This document shows positions 33,480 through 42,468 of a stretch of DNA of 64,000 bases, piece by piece. A model generated the notes under the pieces. That model was not told the DNA's origin. It worked only from the letters and a program-made list of their open reading frames with translations, and searched no databases. Numbering within the stretch: position 1 is the stretch's first letter; every line of letters begins with the position of its first letter. Position numbers and translations under genes: made by a program. Source of the stretch: JACKHO01 sp041398745 (GTDB lineage: Bacteria; Planctomycetota; Planctomycetia; Planctomycetales; Planctomycetaceae). The DNA is taken from assembly GCA_041398745.1 (NCBI GenBank), contig JAWKUB010000003.1, positions 682,001 through 746,000 of the forward strand, given 5' to 3'.

Positions 33480-35072
33480 ATGGCAAAAAAGGGAAATCAG
33501 ACCCCAGTACAGGCAATCCGCATCTATCTGCTGAGGAAATCCGTCAAGCAGTACTCGGACGCTCTGCGTGATGACATCGAGTGTGATGAGTTTGACATTG
33601 ATCCCGCCACAAAGTTGGACGGGAAGCTGTTCTTGAGGAAGCCAATCAAACGAAAAGTGAAGTGGGCTGAGTTTCTCCAGCAGGGAATCCAGGGGAAGCT
33701 CCCAGCGATCAATTCACTCGCCCACGCAGCCGTACTCTTCCTTGAGACAGACGGCCGCCTCTTTGCACTTGTCTTTGGAATGGGGCGGTATTTGCTGAAA
33801 GATACGGCCTATGAGGCAGACTTTGGGATACTGTCTGCCCTCAACTCCGTCGATCCAGAAGGGCTTCGTAGTGCCGACACCTTCCAATTCGAAGCTGTTG
33901 CGGTTCACAAACGCACGCAGACAAGTCGCTCTACATCGCTGGGAGACTTTGAGATTGACTCCGGTGAACACTTCCGATCAGTCACTGGAAAATCGAAGGC
34001 CAAAGAATTTGCTGAGCGAGTCTCAGGAACCGAAGGAGGGCTTGGTACCAACGTCCGCATAAAGTTTGCCGGTCTTTCGCATCATTGCGGTGAAGTCCTG
34101 AAGGCGTACCGAGCCAAAGCGTACAAGGACGCATTCCCAAGATTTGAAAACCTTCGACGCGTGTCAGACAAGACGAAGATCGCCAGCCTGGAACAGAAGC
34201 TAGTCACTCGACTGCGGAAGAAGCAAACTTCGGGAATCTACCTCTCACCACCCGAGCCTATTGAGTACGACGACTTTGCCGGTTTCTCATTGAGTCCGAA
34301 AGGCGAAGTCCTGGATGAACTCGAAATCGGTGTCTACCTGGCAACGCGTAAAGACCTCAGCACTCTAGACCTTGAGAAGCTGAAGCGTGATAGGATTTTC
34401 CTCCGCAAGGAAACCGTCGACGAGCCACTCGACAAGTGGACTGTCTACAAGTCGCTGATTTGCGAATTCAAGGAAGGCCAGGACGTCTATGTTCTGATGA
34501 GCGGAGAATGGTTGCGGATATCTGCCAGTTTCGCAGGCGAAGTCAACCAAGTCATCAGTCAGATTCCGGAAGTCGATGTCGGACTCCCGGCACCGAACAC
34601 CGCGACAACGGAGCCGGACTATCTCGCCGAGGTCGAACTGCATAGCGGCGGCCTAATCGTTTTGGATCGAAAGCTCGCCTATTGCGAAGAGTCCGGTCAT
34701 CCCATTGAGATCTGTGATGTGCTGACCAAGAACCGAGAGTTCGTGCACGTCAAACGCAAGGAAGGTGGTTCCGCAAGTCTGAGCCATCTTTTCCTTCAGG
34801 GAAAGAACTCGGCATTGGCTCTGATACGAGACGAGCAGTTTCGGAAGGCAGCCCGAGAGCACCTCAAACCGTCTGGCACCACCGCCGTGAGCCGAGTTCC
34901 CAAAGCAAAGCCAAAGCTGGGATCATTCAAGGTGGTCTACGCCGTCATGGGTAAGTTCAAGGGGAGCCTTATCGACAGTTTGCCCTTCTTTAGCAAGATG
35001 AGTCTAATGGGAGTCTTTCAAGAGCTTGATGAAAGAGGAGTTAAAGTCGCCGTCGCGAAGATCGAAACGTGA
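33480..35072 (+). CDS. TIGR04141/DUF6119 family sporadically distributed protein
   Basis: This protein of 530 residues starts at ATG 33480. Features match the TIGR04141 family: start with IRIYLLRKSVKQYSDALRD, the phrase AAVLFLETDGRLFALVFGMGRYLL and the end FKVVYAVMGKFKGSLIDSLP. Members occur scattered in defence islands and mobile elements, and their activity was not clear to me. The gene starts 50 bases after the CD-NTase and ends 12 bases before the next gene, so it may share the operon. Confidence 0.8.
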   Translation: MAKKGNQTPVQAIRIYLLRKSVKQYSDALRDDIECDEFDIDPATKLDGKLFLRKPIKRKVKWAEFLQQGIQGKLPAINSLAHAAVLFLETDGRLFALVFGMGRYLLKDTAYEADFGILSALNSVDPEGLRSADTFQFEAVAVHKRTQTSRSTSLGDFEIDSGEHFRSVTGKSKAKEFAERVSGTEGGLGTNVRIKFAGLSHHCGEVLKAYRAKAYKDAFPRFENLRRVSDKTKIASLEQKLVTRLRKKQTSGIYLSPPEPIEYDDFAGFSLSPKGEVLDELEIGVYLATRKDLSTLDLEKLKRDRIFLRKETVDEPLDKWTVYKSLICEFKEGQDVYVLMSGEWLRISASFAGEVNQVISQIPEVDVGLPAPNTATTEPDYLAEVELHSGGLIVLDRKLAYCEESGHPIEICDVLTKNREFVHVKRKEGGSASLSHLFLQGKNSALALIRDEQFRKAAREHLKPSGTTAVSRVPKAKPKLGSFKVVYAVMGKFKGSLIDSLPFFSKMSLMGVFQELDERGVKVAVAKIET

Positions 35073-35084
35073 CACTGGAGCATT

Positions 35085-35780
35085 ATGAACCATCGCATTC
35101 GCAACATCCTTGACGACCTCGAAGCTGTTCGGGAGAACCTGTTGGCTCTCTCCGACGACATCTGGCTGTCCATCGACCACAACGATGCCGAAGCCCTTGA
35201 TCGCGGCTACCAGTTCAAGAAGTCATACAACGAAAAGCTATCTGCCTTTGATACTCTGGCCAGCGACATATCAGCGACCATTCAGCAATTTACGGCAGTC
35301 CGACTGGAGTCTGAGGAAGAAACCGGCACCGAGGACGAAGCAGCCAACGAGCGGATCGTTCGTGAACTCAACCGCGAGGAACCGCATCGAATCGACGAAG
35401 ACTTCACATACATGCGGCCACACGGGTTTATTCTCGATGGCAAAGGTACCATTGGCGTCACCACCTGGCGTCGGCTGTACGAGAATCTGTGTGGCCAACT
35501 CGCCAAACGTGATCCTGAGAGATTTCGATCGCTGCCAGAGAACGAAGATCACATCAGCAACCGGGGACATCGGGCCTTCAACACCAATGCCGACGAGCTT
35601 CGTCACGCCAGTGAGATTGGCGATGGGATCTACGCTGAGGTCAACCTTTCGGCGAACATGATTCGCAACGAGGTCCGAAGACTGTTGAAGACTTTTGAGA
35701 TATCTGAGGATGGCTTTCAGGTGTTCCTTCGCGAAGACCGTGACGCTGATCGGCAACGTGACAATGGCGAAAGGGACTAA
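35085..35780 (+). CDS. Unknown helical protein of the defence block
   Basis: This protein of 231 residues has a ggag ribosome site. Residues 1-100 are predicted long helices (a coiled-coil pair, IRNILDDLEAVRENLLALSD), the middle an alpha/beta segment (HGFILDGKGTIGVTTWRRLYE), and the tail charged. No family was recognised. It fits between TIGR04141 and a DUF262-HNH protein with 12 and 2 base gaps, so the three probably work together. It could be an adaptor or inhibitor. Confidence 0.65.
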   Translation: MNHRIRNILDDLEAVRENLLALSDDIWLSIDHNDAEALDRGYQFKKSYNEKLSAFDTLASDISATIQQFTAVRLESEEETGTEDEAANERIVRELNREEPHRIDEDFTYMRPHGFILDGKGTIGVTTWRRLYENLCGQLAKRDPERFRSLPENEDHISNRGHRAFNTNADELRHASEIGDGIYAEVNLSANMIRNEVRRLLKTFEISEDGFQVFLREDRDADRQRDNGERD

Positions 35781-35782
35781 AA

Positions 35783-37483
35783 ATGGCCAAAGCAGAAGCA
35801 TCGGTTGAAGAACTTGTCGGCATGATCGAGCGGGGCGAACTTCGCCTGCCTGAGATGCAGCGGCAATACGTCTGGCAGGCCACACGTGTCCGCGATCTCA
35901 TGGACTCGCTGTACCGCGGCTACCCGTCGGGTGCAATTCTGGTCTGGGAGACCGACGAGGCGGTACCCTTGCGAGACTTCGCCGTCGCACAGGAACAGAG
36001 CCCTTACAAGACAACCAAGCTGCTGCTGGACGGACAGCAGCGACTCACGTCACTCTCGGCAGTGCTGCGAGGCGAACCGATAAGGGTGCGTTGGCGGAAG
36101 AAGCCCATCGACTTGCTCTTCAACCTGGAACATCCCGACGAATTGATGTTCATCACCGAGGTCAATGAAGAGTCCGAGAACGACGACGATGCCGAGACAG
36201 CTGATGCAACCGAGGATGATCTGCAGGCCCGCATGAATCAACTCACGTTTGTTGTGGGAACCAAGAAGCTGGCAGCAATGCCGAACTGGATTTCCGTCAG
36301 CGAAGTGATGAAGTCCGAGGACAATACACCTTTCCTTGAACGAGCAGGCATAGAGTCTTTGAAGGACCATCGCATCGCAAGATACAGTACTCGGCTCAAC
36401 CGGCTTAGGGCGATCAAGAAATACACATACCGAATGGATGTGCTGGAACGATCGATGTCGTACGACGAGGTCACTGAAATCTTCGTCCGGGTCAACTCAC
36501 TGGGAGCCAAACTCAGGAGTTCCGACTTGGCCATGGCCCAGATCACGGCCAAATGGCGGGAGAGTCTGAAGATCTTTGAAGAGTTCCAGGAAGAGTGTTC
36601 GAAAGCAGGCTTCGACCTGGAGCTTGGCATCCATGTGAAGAACCTGATTTCATTCATTACGGGACAATCACGTTTCAAGACCGTCGGACGATTGACGATC
36701 GACCAGCTTCAGTCGGGCTGGGAGGAATGCAAGGAAGGAATGCGTTTCGCCATCAACTTCCTGAAGAGCAACGTGCGGATCGACAGTCCGGCATTACTGT
36801 CATCTCCCTTTCTCATGATTTCACTTGGTTATGCCGGTCACCGGCTCGGCTACCAACTGAGCCCACAGCAGGCAGCGGATCTTTGCTACTGGCTTCTGGT
36901 CGCTAACACCAAAGGCCGCTACTCACGAGGCTCGTCGGAAACACTGCTCGACCAGGACCTTAACCGGCTACGGAACGAAAAGGGCATCGAGGCACTCATC
37001 GAAACTCTGCGGCTTCAGTTCGGAAAATTGGAGATCGAACCCGGCGAGCTGGAAGGCAGAAACGCCCGGAGTGCCTACTTCAAGACCATGTTCCTCGCCT
37101 TCAGTAAGGATGGAGCAAAAGACTGGGTGTCGAACCTTGCGATTTCGCTATCACACAAGGGCAAGCAGCACCGACTGCAGTTCCATCACATCTTCCCAAG
37201 AGCGATCCTGAAGGGGCAGTTCCGGCCAGTCGTCGTCAACGACATCGCAAACCTCTCTTTTATCGGCGGAAAGACCAATCGCAGTATCAGTAGTAAGTCG
37301 CCGCACGACTACTTTCCTCAGATCATCGACAAGCAGGGGGAGATGCCGTTTGCAACCCAGTGCATCCCCACTGCACCCGAGTTGCTGAAAGTCGACGTTT
37401 ACACACAATTCCTAGCGGAGCGTCGCACGTTGATTGCTGAGCGACTCAACAAGTTCCTCGAAGATTCTCGAAGGATCGAATAG
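35783..37483 (+). CDS. DUF262-HNH nuclease (GmrSD-like)
   Basis: This protein of 566 residues has an amino-terminal DUF262 domain with the ParB-like signature LLLDGQQRLTSLSAVL (about 75-90) and LRLPEMQRQYVW. Its carboxyl domain has HNH features: LQFHHIFPRAIL, NDIANLSFIGGKTNRSISSK and PHDYFPQI. This two-part layout is that of GmrSD-type type IV restriction enzymes, which cut modified phage DNA and use nucleotide binding in DUF262. Here both parts are on one chain. Signature residues look intact. It is preceded by its unknown partner by 2 bases. Confidence 0.85.
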   Translation: MAKAEASVEELVGMIERGELRLPEMQRQYVWQATRVRDLMDSLYRGYPSGAILVWETDEAVPLRDFAVAQEQSPYKTTKLLLDGQQRLTSLSAVLRGEPIRVRWRKKPIDLLFNLEHPDELMFITEVNEESENDDDAETADATEDDLQARMNQLTFVVGTKKLAAMPNWISVSEVMKSEDNTPFLERAGIESLKDHRIARYSTRLNRLRAIKKYTYRMDVLERSMSYDEVTEIFVRVNSLGAKLRSSDLAMAQITAKWRESLKIFEEFQEECSKAGFDLELGIHVKNLISFITGQSRFKTVGRLTIDQLQSGWEECKEGMRFAINFLKSNVRIDSPALLSSPFLMISLGYAGHRLGYQLSPQQAADLCYWLLVANTKGRYSRGSSETLLDQDLNRLRNEKGIEALIETLRLQFGKLEIEPGELEGRNARSAYFKTMFLAFSKDGAKDWVSNLAISLSHKGKQHRLQFHHIFPRAILKGQFRPVVVNDIANLSFIGGKTNRSISSKSPHDYFPQIIDKQGEMPFATQCIPTAPELLKVDVYTQFLAERRTLIAERLNKFLEDSRRIE

Positions 37484-37567
37484 GTGGGCAGACAACGTAC
37501 TTACCGACATTACCTTAAAATCGTTGGATGAGGGGCTCATCCGTGAGGTACCTGAGGAGTCAAATGC

Positions 37568-40500
37568 ATGAATCAGCCTACCGGTAAACGGCGTAGTCGA
37601 GGAATGAATTACCTAAGCATGCTCGGAGCAAAACTCCGTGACTTGCAAGGGACGGCCACGCTGGTCCACGAGTTGACACAGAATGCCGAAGATGCCGTTG
37701 GTTACATCGAACGGCCGAATGACCAAAATACAACTCTGGTTTTTCGGTTGGATGAGACGGCACTTATCGTCGAGAACCAAGGAGTATTCACCGACTGTGG
37801 TGAATTGGACAAGGTTGACTGCCCGTGGCAAAAGCCATGTGACTTTCATGGAATGACCAGTGTTGGCAGCGGACGCAAGCGACTAATACAGGGGCAAAAA
37901 GGAGCCTTTGGCTTCGGCTTTACAGCAGTTTATCAAGTTACAGACAACCCAGAGTTCATATCGTCTGGTCGGCACTGGATTCTGGAAGACGACAAACCGG
38001 AGAATGAACGGATTCTCGAATGCGGGGGGTGTGATCGGTGCCATGCTCAGGGCCTGCCGGGAACACGTTTCATTCTGCCATGGGCCAAGAACTGCAATTC
38101 GTCAATCCGCCAGGCATTGAAGGTTGCTGCTGTCCCACCCGACGGCCCGCAGAAGTTTCTGAAAGAATTGCTGGACGATATTCCGCATACATTGCTATTC
38201 CTGGATCATATCAAAGCGATCGAGGTTTATTGGAAGGACCAACTGAAACTTCGCGTTTCGCGGCAACATGAAGTTGACCATCCATCCGTCACGAGAATTG
38301 TGCAAAATGGCACTGCTACGCGATGGATGATTCTGTCGGCCAATTTTGAGGAGCAAGCCGCACAGCTACGTGCGAATCATCCACCTGGGGAGAAGAAGCC
38401 GATTTCGACCGTGAAAGTGGCAATACCGGATAACACATCCACAATTGGATTGTTCTTCGCATTCCTGCCGACGCAACAGCCAACAGGTTTCCCATTCCAT
38501 ATCAACGCCGACTTCTTCCCAACAAACGATCGAAAGCGAATTCTGCTTGAGAGTGACTACCAGGCTGAGTGGAACCGGGAGGCCATTCGAACAGCGGCGG
38601 TCGCATTAAAAGATGGGCTATTGGAGCTTCGCTCGTTCCTCGGTCCAAAGGCATTCTGGCAACTTCTTAATGAAGTGCATCGTCTCAGCACGGCTGAGTC
38701 CTACGCGGAAAATCCAGTGTGTCAGGACTACTGGGAGCTTCTTGTTCCGACGCTGAAGTCGGAAGCGGTGATTCCGACGACATCCGGACAATGGATGCCT
38801 GCATCGGGGGTGCGTTACCTTAGGCGAAAGACGGACGACGACACAGCAGCGTTGTATCGTGCTCTTGGGGTTCAGACGGTTGACGCGGATCTGAGCGAGT
38901 TTGGACAGCTGCTAAGGTCTAAGGCGGTTGGGGTACGAGAGCTTGATGCCGAGGCATTGGCGTCAGCGATGCGAAAGTCTGGCCTTTCAGGCTCGAAGCA
39001 GCTGAACCAAATGCCGACGTGGTTTCAAGAAATTGAACACTGGGAGATTCTCTGGAGTCATGTCAAATCGTTCTCAAAATCTGAGCAGAAGACGCAGGGC
39101 GGGAGTGACAGGAAAGTGCTGGGCCCCATCGGCCAGCACCACGCCACCCATAACCCTCTCGCCCATTGTGCATTGGTGAAATGTACTGACGGACATTTCC
39201 GAAACTGTGCGGACGTCTATGTAGTGGATCAGGAAACCCGTGAATTGTTCAAACCTCTGAAACCTTCCTTCCACTTTGCCGGTGATAACCAGGCAATGAT
39301 CGACGCTGTTCGGCCACTCTGCAACACTTTCACATTGCGTGAAGCCATTGGTGCCGTGGAAACAGCGTTGCCAGAAGTTCTCAAGGCACAATACAAGCCA
39401 TTGCTGAAATGGCTGACTGCCCGTTCGGAAGAACTTAAGGACGAGGTTGAACTTCTTGCTCGAACCAAAGCACTTCCGATTTGCCCGACCGGCAACGGAT
39501 TAAGGCCTTTCTCAACGGTTGTGCTACCGGGTGGCTTCTCTGATCCTGTTGGAGTGACTGATCTAGTTGACGAGCATGCCATTGAATCCATTGAGCCGCT
39601 ACTTCAGATCCTTCAGCTGGACAAGTTGTCGCTACCCGAATACATCACAGAACGGCTGCCGAAGGCATTTTCCTCGGGCGAAATTACCCCTGAGGCAGCA
39701 ATACGACTCGTGGAGCTGTTGGCCTCACATCAAGGTGAGTTTCTCGATGACGAAGAGATTCGTGAAGAGTTAGCTTCACTTCCGTTCATACAATGTGAAG
39801 ATCGGAAAGTGAGGTCTGTAAAGGATGGGCTCTATTTTCCAACCGCTTTGGTTCAAGACGTATTGAACGACTCGGTCTACTACATTTCGAGGGCTTACTC
39901 CACAAGGGCAATTCAGAATTTCCTCAAATGGTTGGGCGTCTCATCTGAACCAGATCTTGAACGAGTCACGAAATACCTGCTCGCCACGACATCGAAGGCA
40001 GACGCCCCCAACGCGGAAACGATTAGAAAGGTGCAGAGTCTTTTCGAACATTTAGGCAGTCGCCTTGACGAAGTCCTTAACCAGGGAACGATTCTGCGGA
40101 ACCTCCGTAGCAGCCCGTGGCTGCCGTCGTCCGTAAGGGAATGGTGTGCGGAATCAAAGAAGTGGATCGATTCGAAAAACGTTCAATGGTCGGCACCACA
40201 GCAGACGCACTTCAGCAAGTGTCATTACCTGGTCGAATCCGTAGCTCATTTTCTCGCTTTTGCACCGTGGCTACAGGACCGCTTTAGACACTTTTTAATC
40301 GCACTCGGCGTTGTTGTGCTTGAGAGTGTGAAGCCGAATGACGTCGTCCGCCACCTCGGGAAAGCAGCTGATCTCGGTGCCGCAATCGATCGGAGACTGT
40401 ATCAGTTCCTAAACCTGGAACTCGACAACCGATCAATCACAGAGCAGGAATTCCGTCTCCTTAAGAATTCCCCTTGTCTTTACTACGAAGCACGTGCAGC

Positions 40501-42415
40501 TTGCGTTAAGCCGAGCCACTGCTTTACTCAGAAAAACCCGTTTGGAACTCATCGCATATTGCTGGATAGCGACACAGTCAGCTCATTCAAGAATCTCCTC
40601 AAAGCTCTTGAAGTTCGCCCAGAACCTTCTTGGAAGGACGCGATTGATGTGCTCTGTGAAATTGCAAGCTCCGAGACGGTACGCCTCAATTGCGTTGTTT
40701 CAGGTGACGACAAGAAGGTCGTTATGAAATGTTGGCGAATGATTGAATCTGCACTTCGAGATGAAAGTCAAGACCGTGATGCGATTCACCGGAAAATCGA
40801 GTCGATCGCCAAGGATCATGTTGTCTGCCGCCAGGACAATCTCATGTCCGAGCCCGGCAGAGTGTTCTTTCGTGACCGTGAACATCTCGCAGAGGCCTTC
40901 TTGGAACAGCTTTCAGGGTTTCTAATACCGGTTCCACCCGGGGCCGCTGAGGCACTCCGCCACGCCGGTGTAAAGAGACTGAGTGACGTCACGACTATCA
41001 AGCCCTTGTTTGGTGATCGGCCGCTTGAGAAGGACATTGAAGTTAGTTCACGACTGAAAGAGCGGGCTCCGCTGCTGATTCGAGTATTGGAAACGTGCAA
41101 AGCGACATCAGGGAAGGGGATCCCGGAATTCGACGATCTAGCGGTTTCCGAAGTCAGTGCACTTAATGTTCAGTACAGTTTTCATGGCTTCGAGCGGACA
41201 ATCCTGTCCGAAATCAGTGCTGCTGTGGCGATCTTCGACGAAAGTAAAAATCACATATACTATTGCCGAGAAAGCGGGAGAGTTCCCTGGGATGCCCTCG
41301 CATGTGAAATTGCCCGGATGTTTCTTGGCTCTGGTGCCGTGTCACAGCTCTCGGCACAGATAATTGCCGTCCTGGAGCCAGACACATTTGAAGCTGCACG
41401 CCGGAAGCTGTGTAGATTGGGCTTCCCTGATATCGATTCTGTAGAAGACGAATCAGTAGCCAGTTCCACTCCTGACAGTTTTCGGCTGGGGGAGATCAAA
41501 GAAGGCCAAGCCGAACTGGTGAAACTCCCCACGTTGCAAGCGACTGTCGAGGGCACGGGTACGATTGAATCTGCAAGCACCCCGTTCACCAACGTATCTC
41601 CCGCTGATGGGGCGACTACATCACGGGAATCGCAAAAGGGAACGTTATCACGCATCGTGACGCAAGAGAACCAGGCAATCTCTTCCACTGGTCGGCCGAA
41701 CTCGGTCGACGCAGATCGCAATGAACAGCACGGTGCCCCACAGAGAGCACTGAGTGCACAACCAAACAGTAACCTTTTCAGCAACGATACCGGCGAATTC
41801 GAATCTGATGACGACAACGATGATGACCTCGCCGACCGATCTCTCGAAGAACTATTAATGGACGCACTCGCGGGTCCAACGGGTGGGTCCGATCGCAGAC
41901 TTGAAAAAGTTGCTGCCGAGTCCGAACTGGCGGATCGCCGAAGGTCTGAGCAGGTCTGGCGGCAGAATCGTGTTAACCGAATTCCCAAATCGGAGGTCGA
42001 GAACTATCTTCTCAACTACTACTCAAAGAACGGACGTTTGTACTGCCAGATGCGACACGCCCATGAACCACACCTCCATCCCATGCCATTTCGCAAGAAG
42101 AATGGGAAAGAATGCTGGGTGCGTGTTGAGTTACTAAACGGTAAGTGGGCGAAAAAATTAAAGTACGACCTTCCGGAGTACAAATGCCTGTTTATTCTGT
42201 TGTGCCCAAACTGTGCCGCGTTGTACACCGAGTTTGTACGAAATCTTGATACCCAGCAAGACAGGTTGTTCGAGTGGTTTGCAACGTCCGATGAAACAAC
42301 GTTTCGCGTCAAATGTTCGTTAGCGGGAGCACAGCTTGATCGGATGTTACACTTTAACCCGAAACACATCGCCGACATTCGAGCAGTGAAACAGGTTAAG
42401 GCCAACAGCAAATGA
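37568..42415 (+). CDS. Sacsin-like GHKL ATPase, large, with C-terminal zinc motif
   Basis: This is a protein of 1615 residues. Residues 1-330 form a GHKL (HSP90/sacsin) ATPase: the N box LVHELTQNAEDAV (E35, N39, D42) and GQKGAFGFGFTAVYQ (109-123), then INADFFPTNDRKRILL, typical of sacsin-like domains. About 1000 residues of helical and beta repeats follow, then a charged, acidic linker near 1360-1450 (DDDNDDDLADRS). The end has YCQMRHAHEPHLHP and LLCPNCAALY, a Cys/His set like a zinc knuckle or HNH-type finger. It heads a four-gene run with a SNF2 helicase, a DUF3696 ATPase and a possible PLD-like gene. Sacsin-like ATPases recur in bacterial defence loci; the exact activity here is unknown. 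Confidence 0.8.
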   Translation: MNQPTGKRRSRGMNYLSMLGAKLRDLQGTATLVHELTQNAEDAVGYIERPNDQNTTLVFRLDETALIVENQGVFTDCGELDKVDCPWQKPCDFHGMTSVGSGRKRLIQGQKGAFGFGFTAVYQVTDNPEFISSGRHWILEDDKPENERILECGGCDRCHAQGLPGTRFILPWAKNCNSSIRQALKVAAVPPDGPQKFLKELLDDIPHTLLFLDHIKAIEVYWKDQLKLRVSRQHEVDHPSVTRIVQNGTATRWMILSANFEEQAAQLRANHPPGEKKPISTVKVAIPDNTSTIGLFFAFLPTQQPTGFPFHINADFFPTNDRKRILLESDYQAEWNREAIRTAAVALKDGLLELRSFLGPKAFWQLLNEVHRLSTAESYAENPVCQDYWELLVPTLKSEAVIPTTSGQWMPASGVRYLRRKTDDDTAALYRALGVQTVDADLSEFGQLLRSKAVGVRELDAEALASAMRKSGLSGSKQLNQMPTWFQEIEHWEILWSHVKSFSKSEQKTQGGSDRKVLGPIGQHHATHNPLAHCALVKCTDGHFRNCADVYVVDQETRELFKPLKPSFHFAGDNQAMIDAVRPLCNTFTLREAIGAVETALPEVLKAQYKPLLKWLTARSEELKDEVELLARTKALPICPTGNGLRPFSTVVLPGGFSDPVGVTDLVDEHAIESIEPLLQILQLDKLSLPEYITERLPKAFSSGEITPEAAIRLVELLASHQGEFLDDEEIREELASLPFIQCEDRKVRSVKDGLYFPTALVQDVLNDSVYYISRAYSTRAIQNFLKWLGVSSEPDLERVTKYLLATTSKADAPNAETIRKVQSLFEHLGSRLDEVLNQGTILRNLRSSPWLPSSVREWCAESKKWIDSKNVQWSAPQQTHFSKCHYLVESVAHFLAFAPWLQDRFRHFLIALGVVVLESVKPNDVVRHLGKAADLGAAIDRRLYQFLNLELDNRSITEQEFRLLKNSPCLYYEARAACVKPSHCFTQKNPFGTHRILLDSDTVSSFKNLLKALEVRPEPSWKDAIDVLCEIASSETVRLNCVVSGDDKKVVMKCWRMIESALRDESQDRDAIHRKIESIAKDHVVCRQDNLMSEPGRVFFRDREHLAEAFLEQLSGFLIPVPPGAAEALRHAGVKRLSDVTTIKPLFGDRPLEKDIEVSSRLKERAPLLIRVLETCKATSGKGIPEFDDLAVSEVSALNVQYSFHGFERTILSEISAAVAIFDESKNHIYYCRESGRVPWDALACEIARMFLGSGAVSQLSAQIIAVLEPDTFEAARRKLCRLGFPDIDSVEDESVASSTPDSFRLGEIKEGQAELVKLPTLQATVEGTGTIESASTPFTNVSPADGATTSRESQKGTLSRIVTQENQAISSTGRPNSVDADRNEQHGAPQRALSAQPNSNLFSNDTGEFESDDDNDDDLADRSLEELLMDALAGPTGGSDRRLEKVAAESELADRRRSEQVWRQNRVNRIPKSEVENYLLNYYSKNGRLYCQMRHAHEPHLHPMPFRKKNGKECWVRVELLNGKWAKKLKYDLPEYKCLFILLCPNCAALYTEFVRNLDTQQDRLFEWFATSDETTFRVKCSLAGAQLDRMLHFNPKHIADIRAVKQVKANSK

Positions 42416-42468
42416 CGCCGATCCTTCGCGAAACAATCAAAACCAACTAAATCGAAGCGTGTTGATCT

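Noticed and set aside
41260..41988. A 242-codon minus-strand frame in the sacsin-like gene
   Set aside because: It is serine-rich shadow translation of the acidic linker; nothing protein-like on its own.
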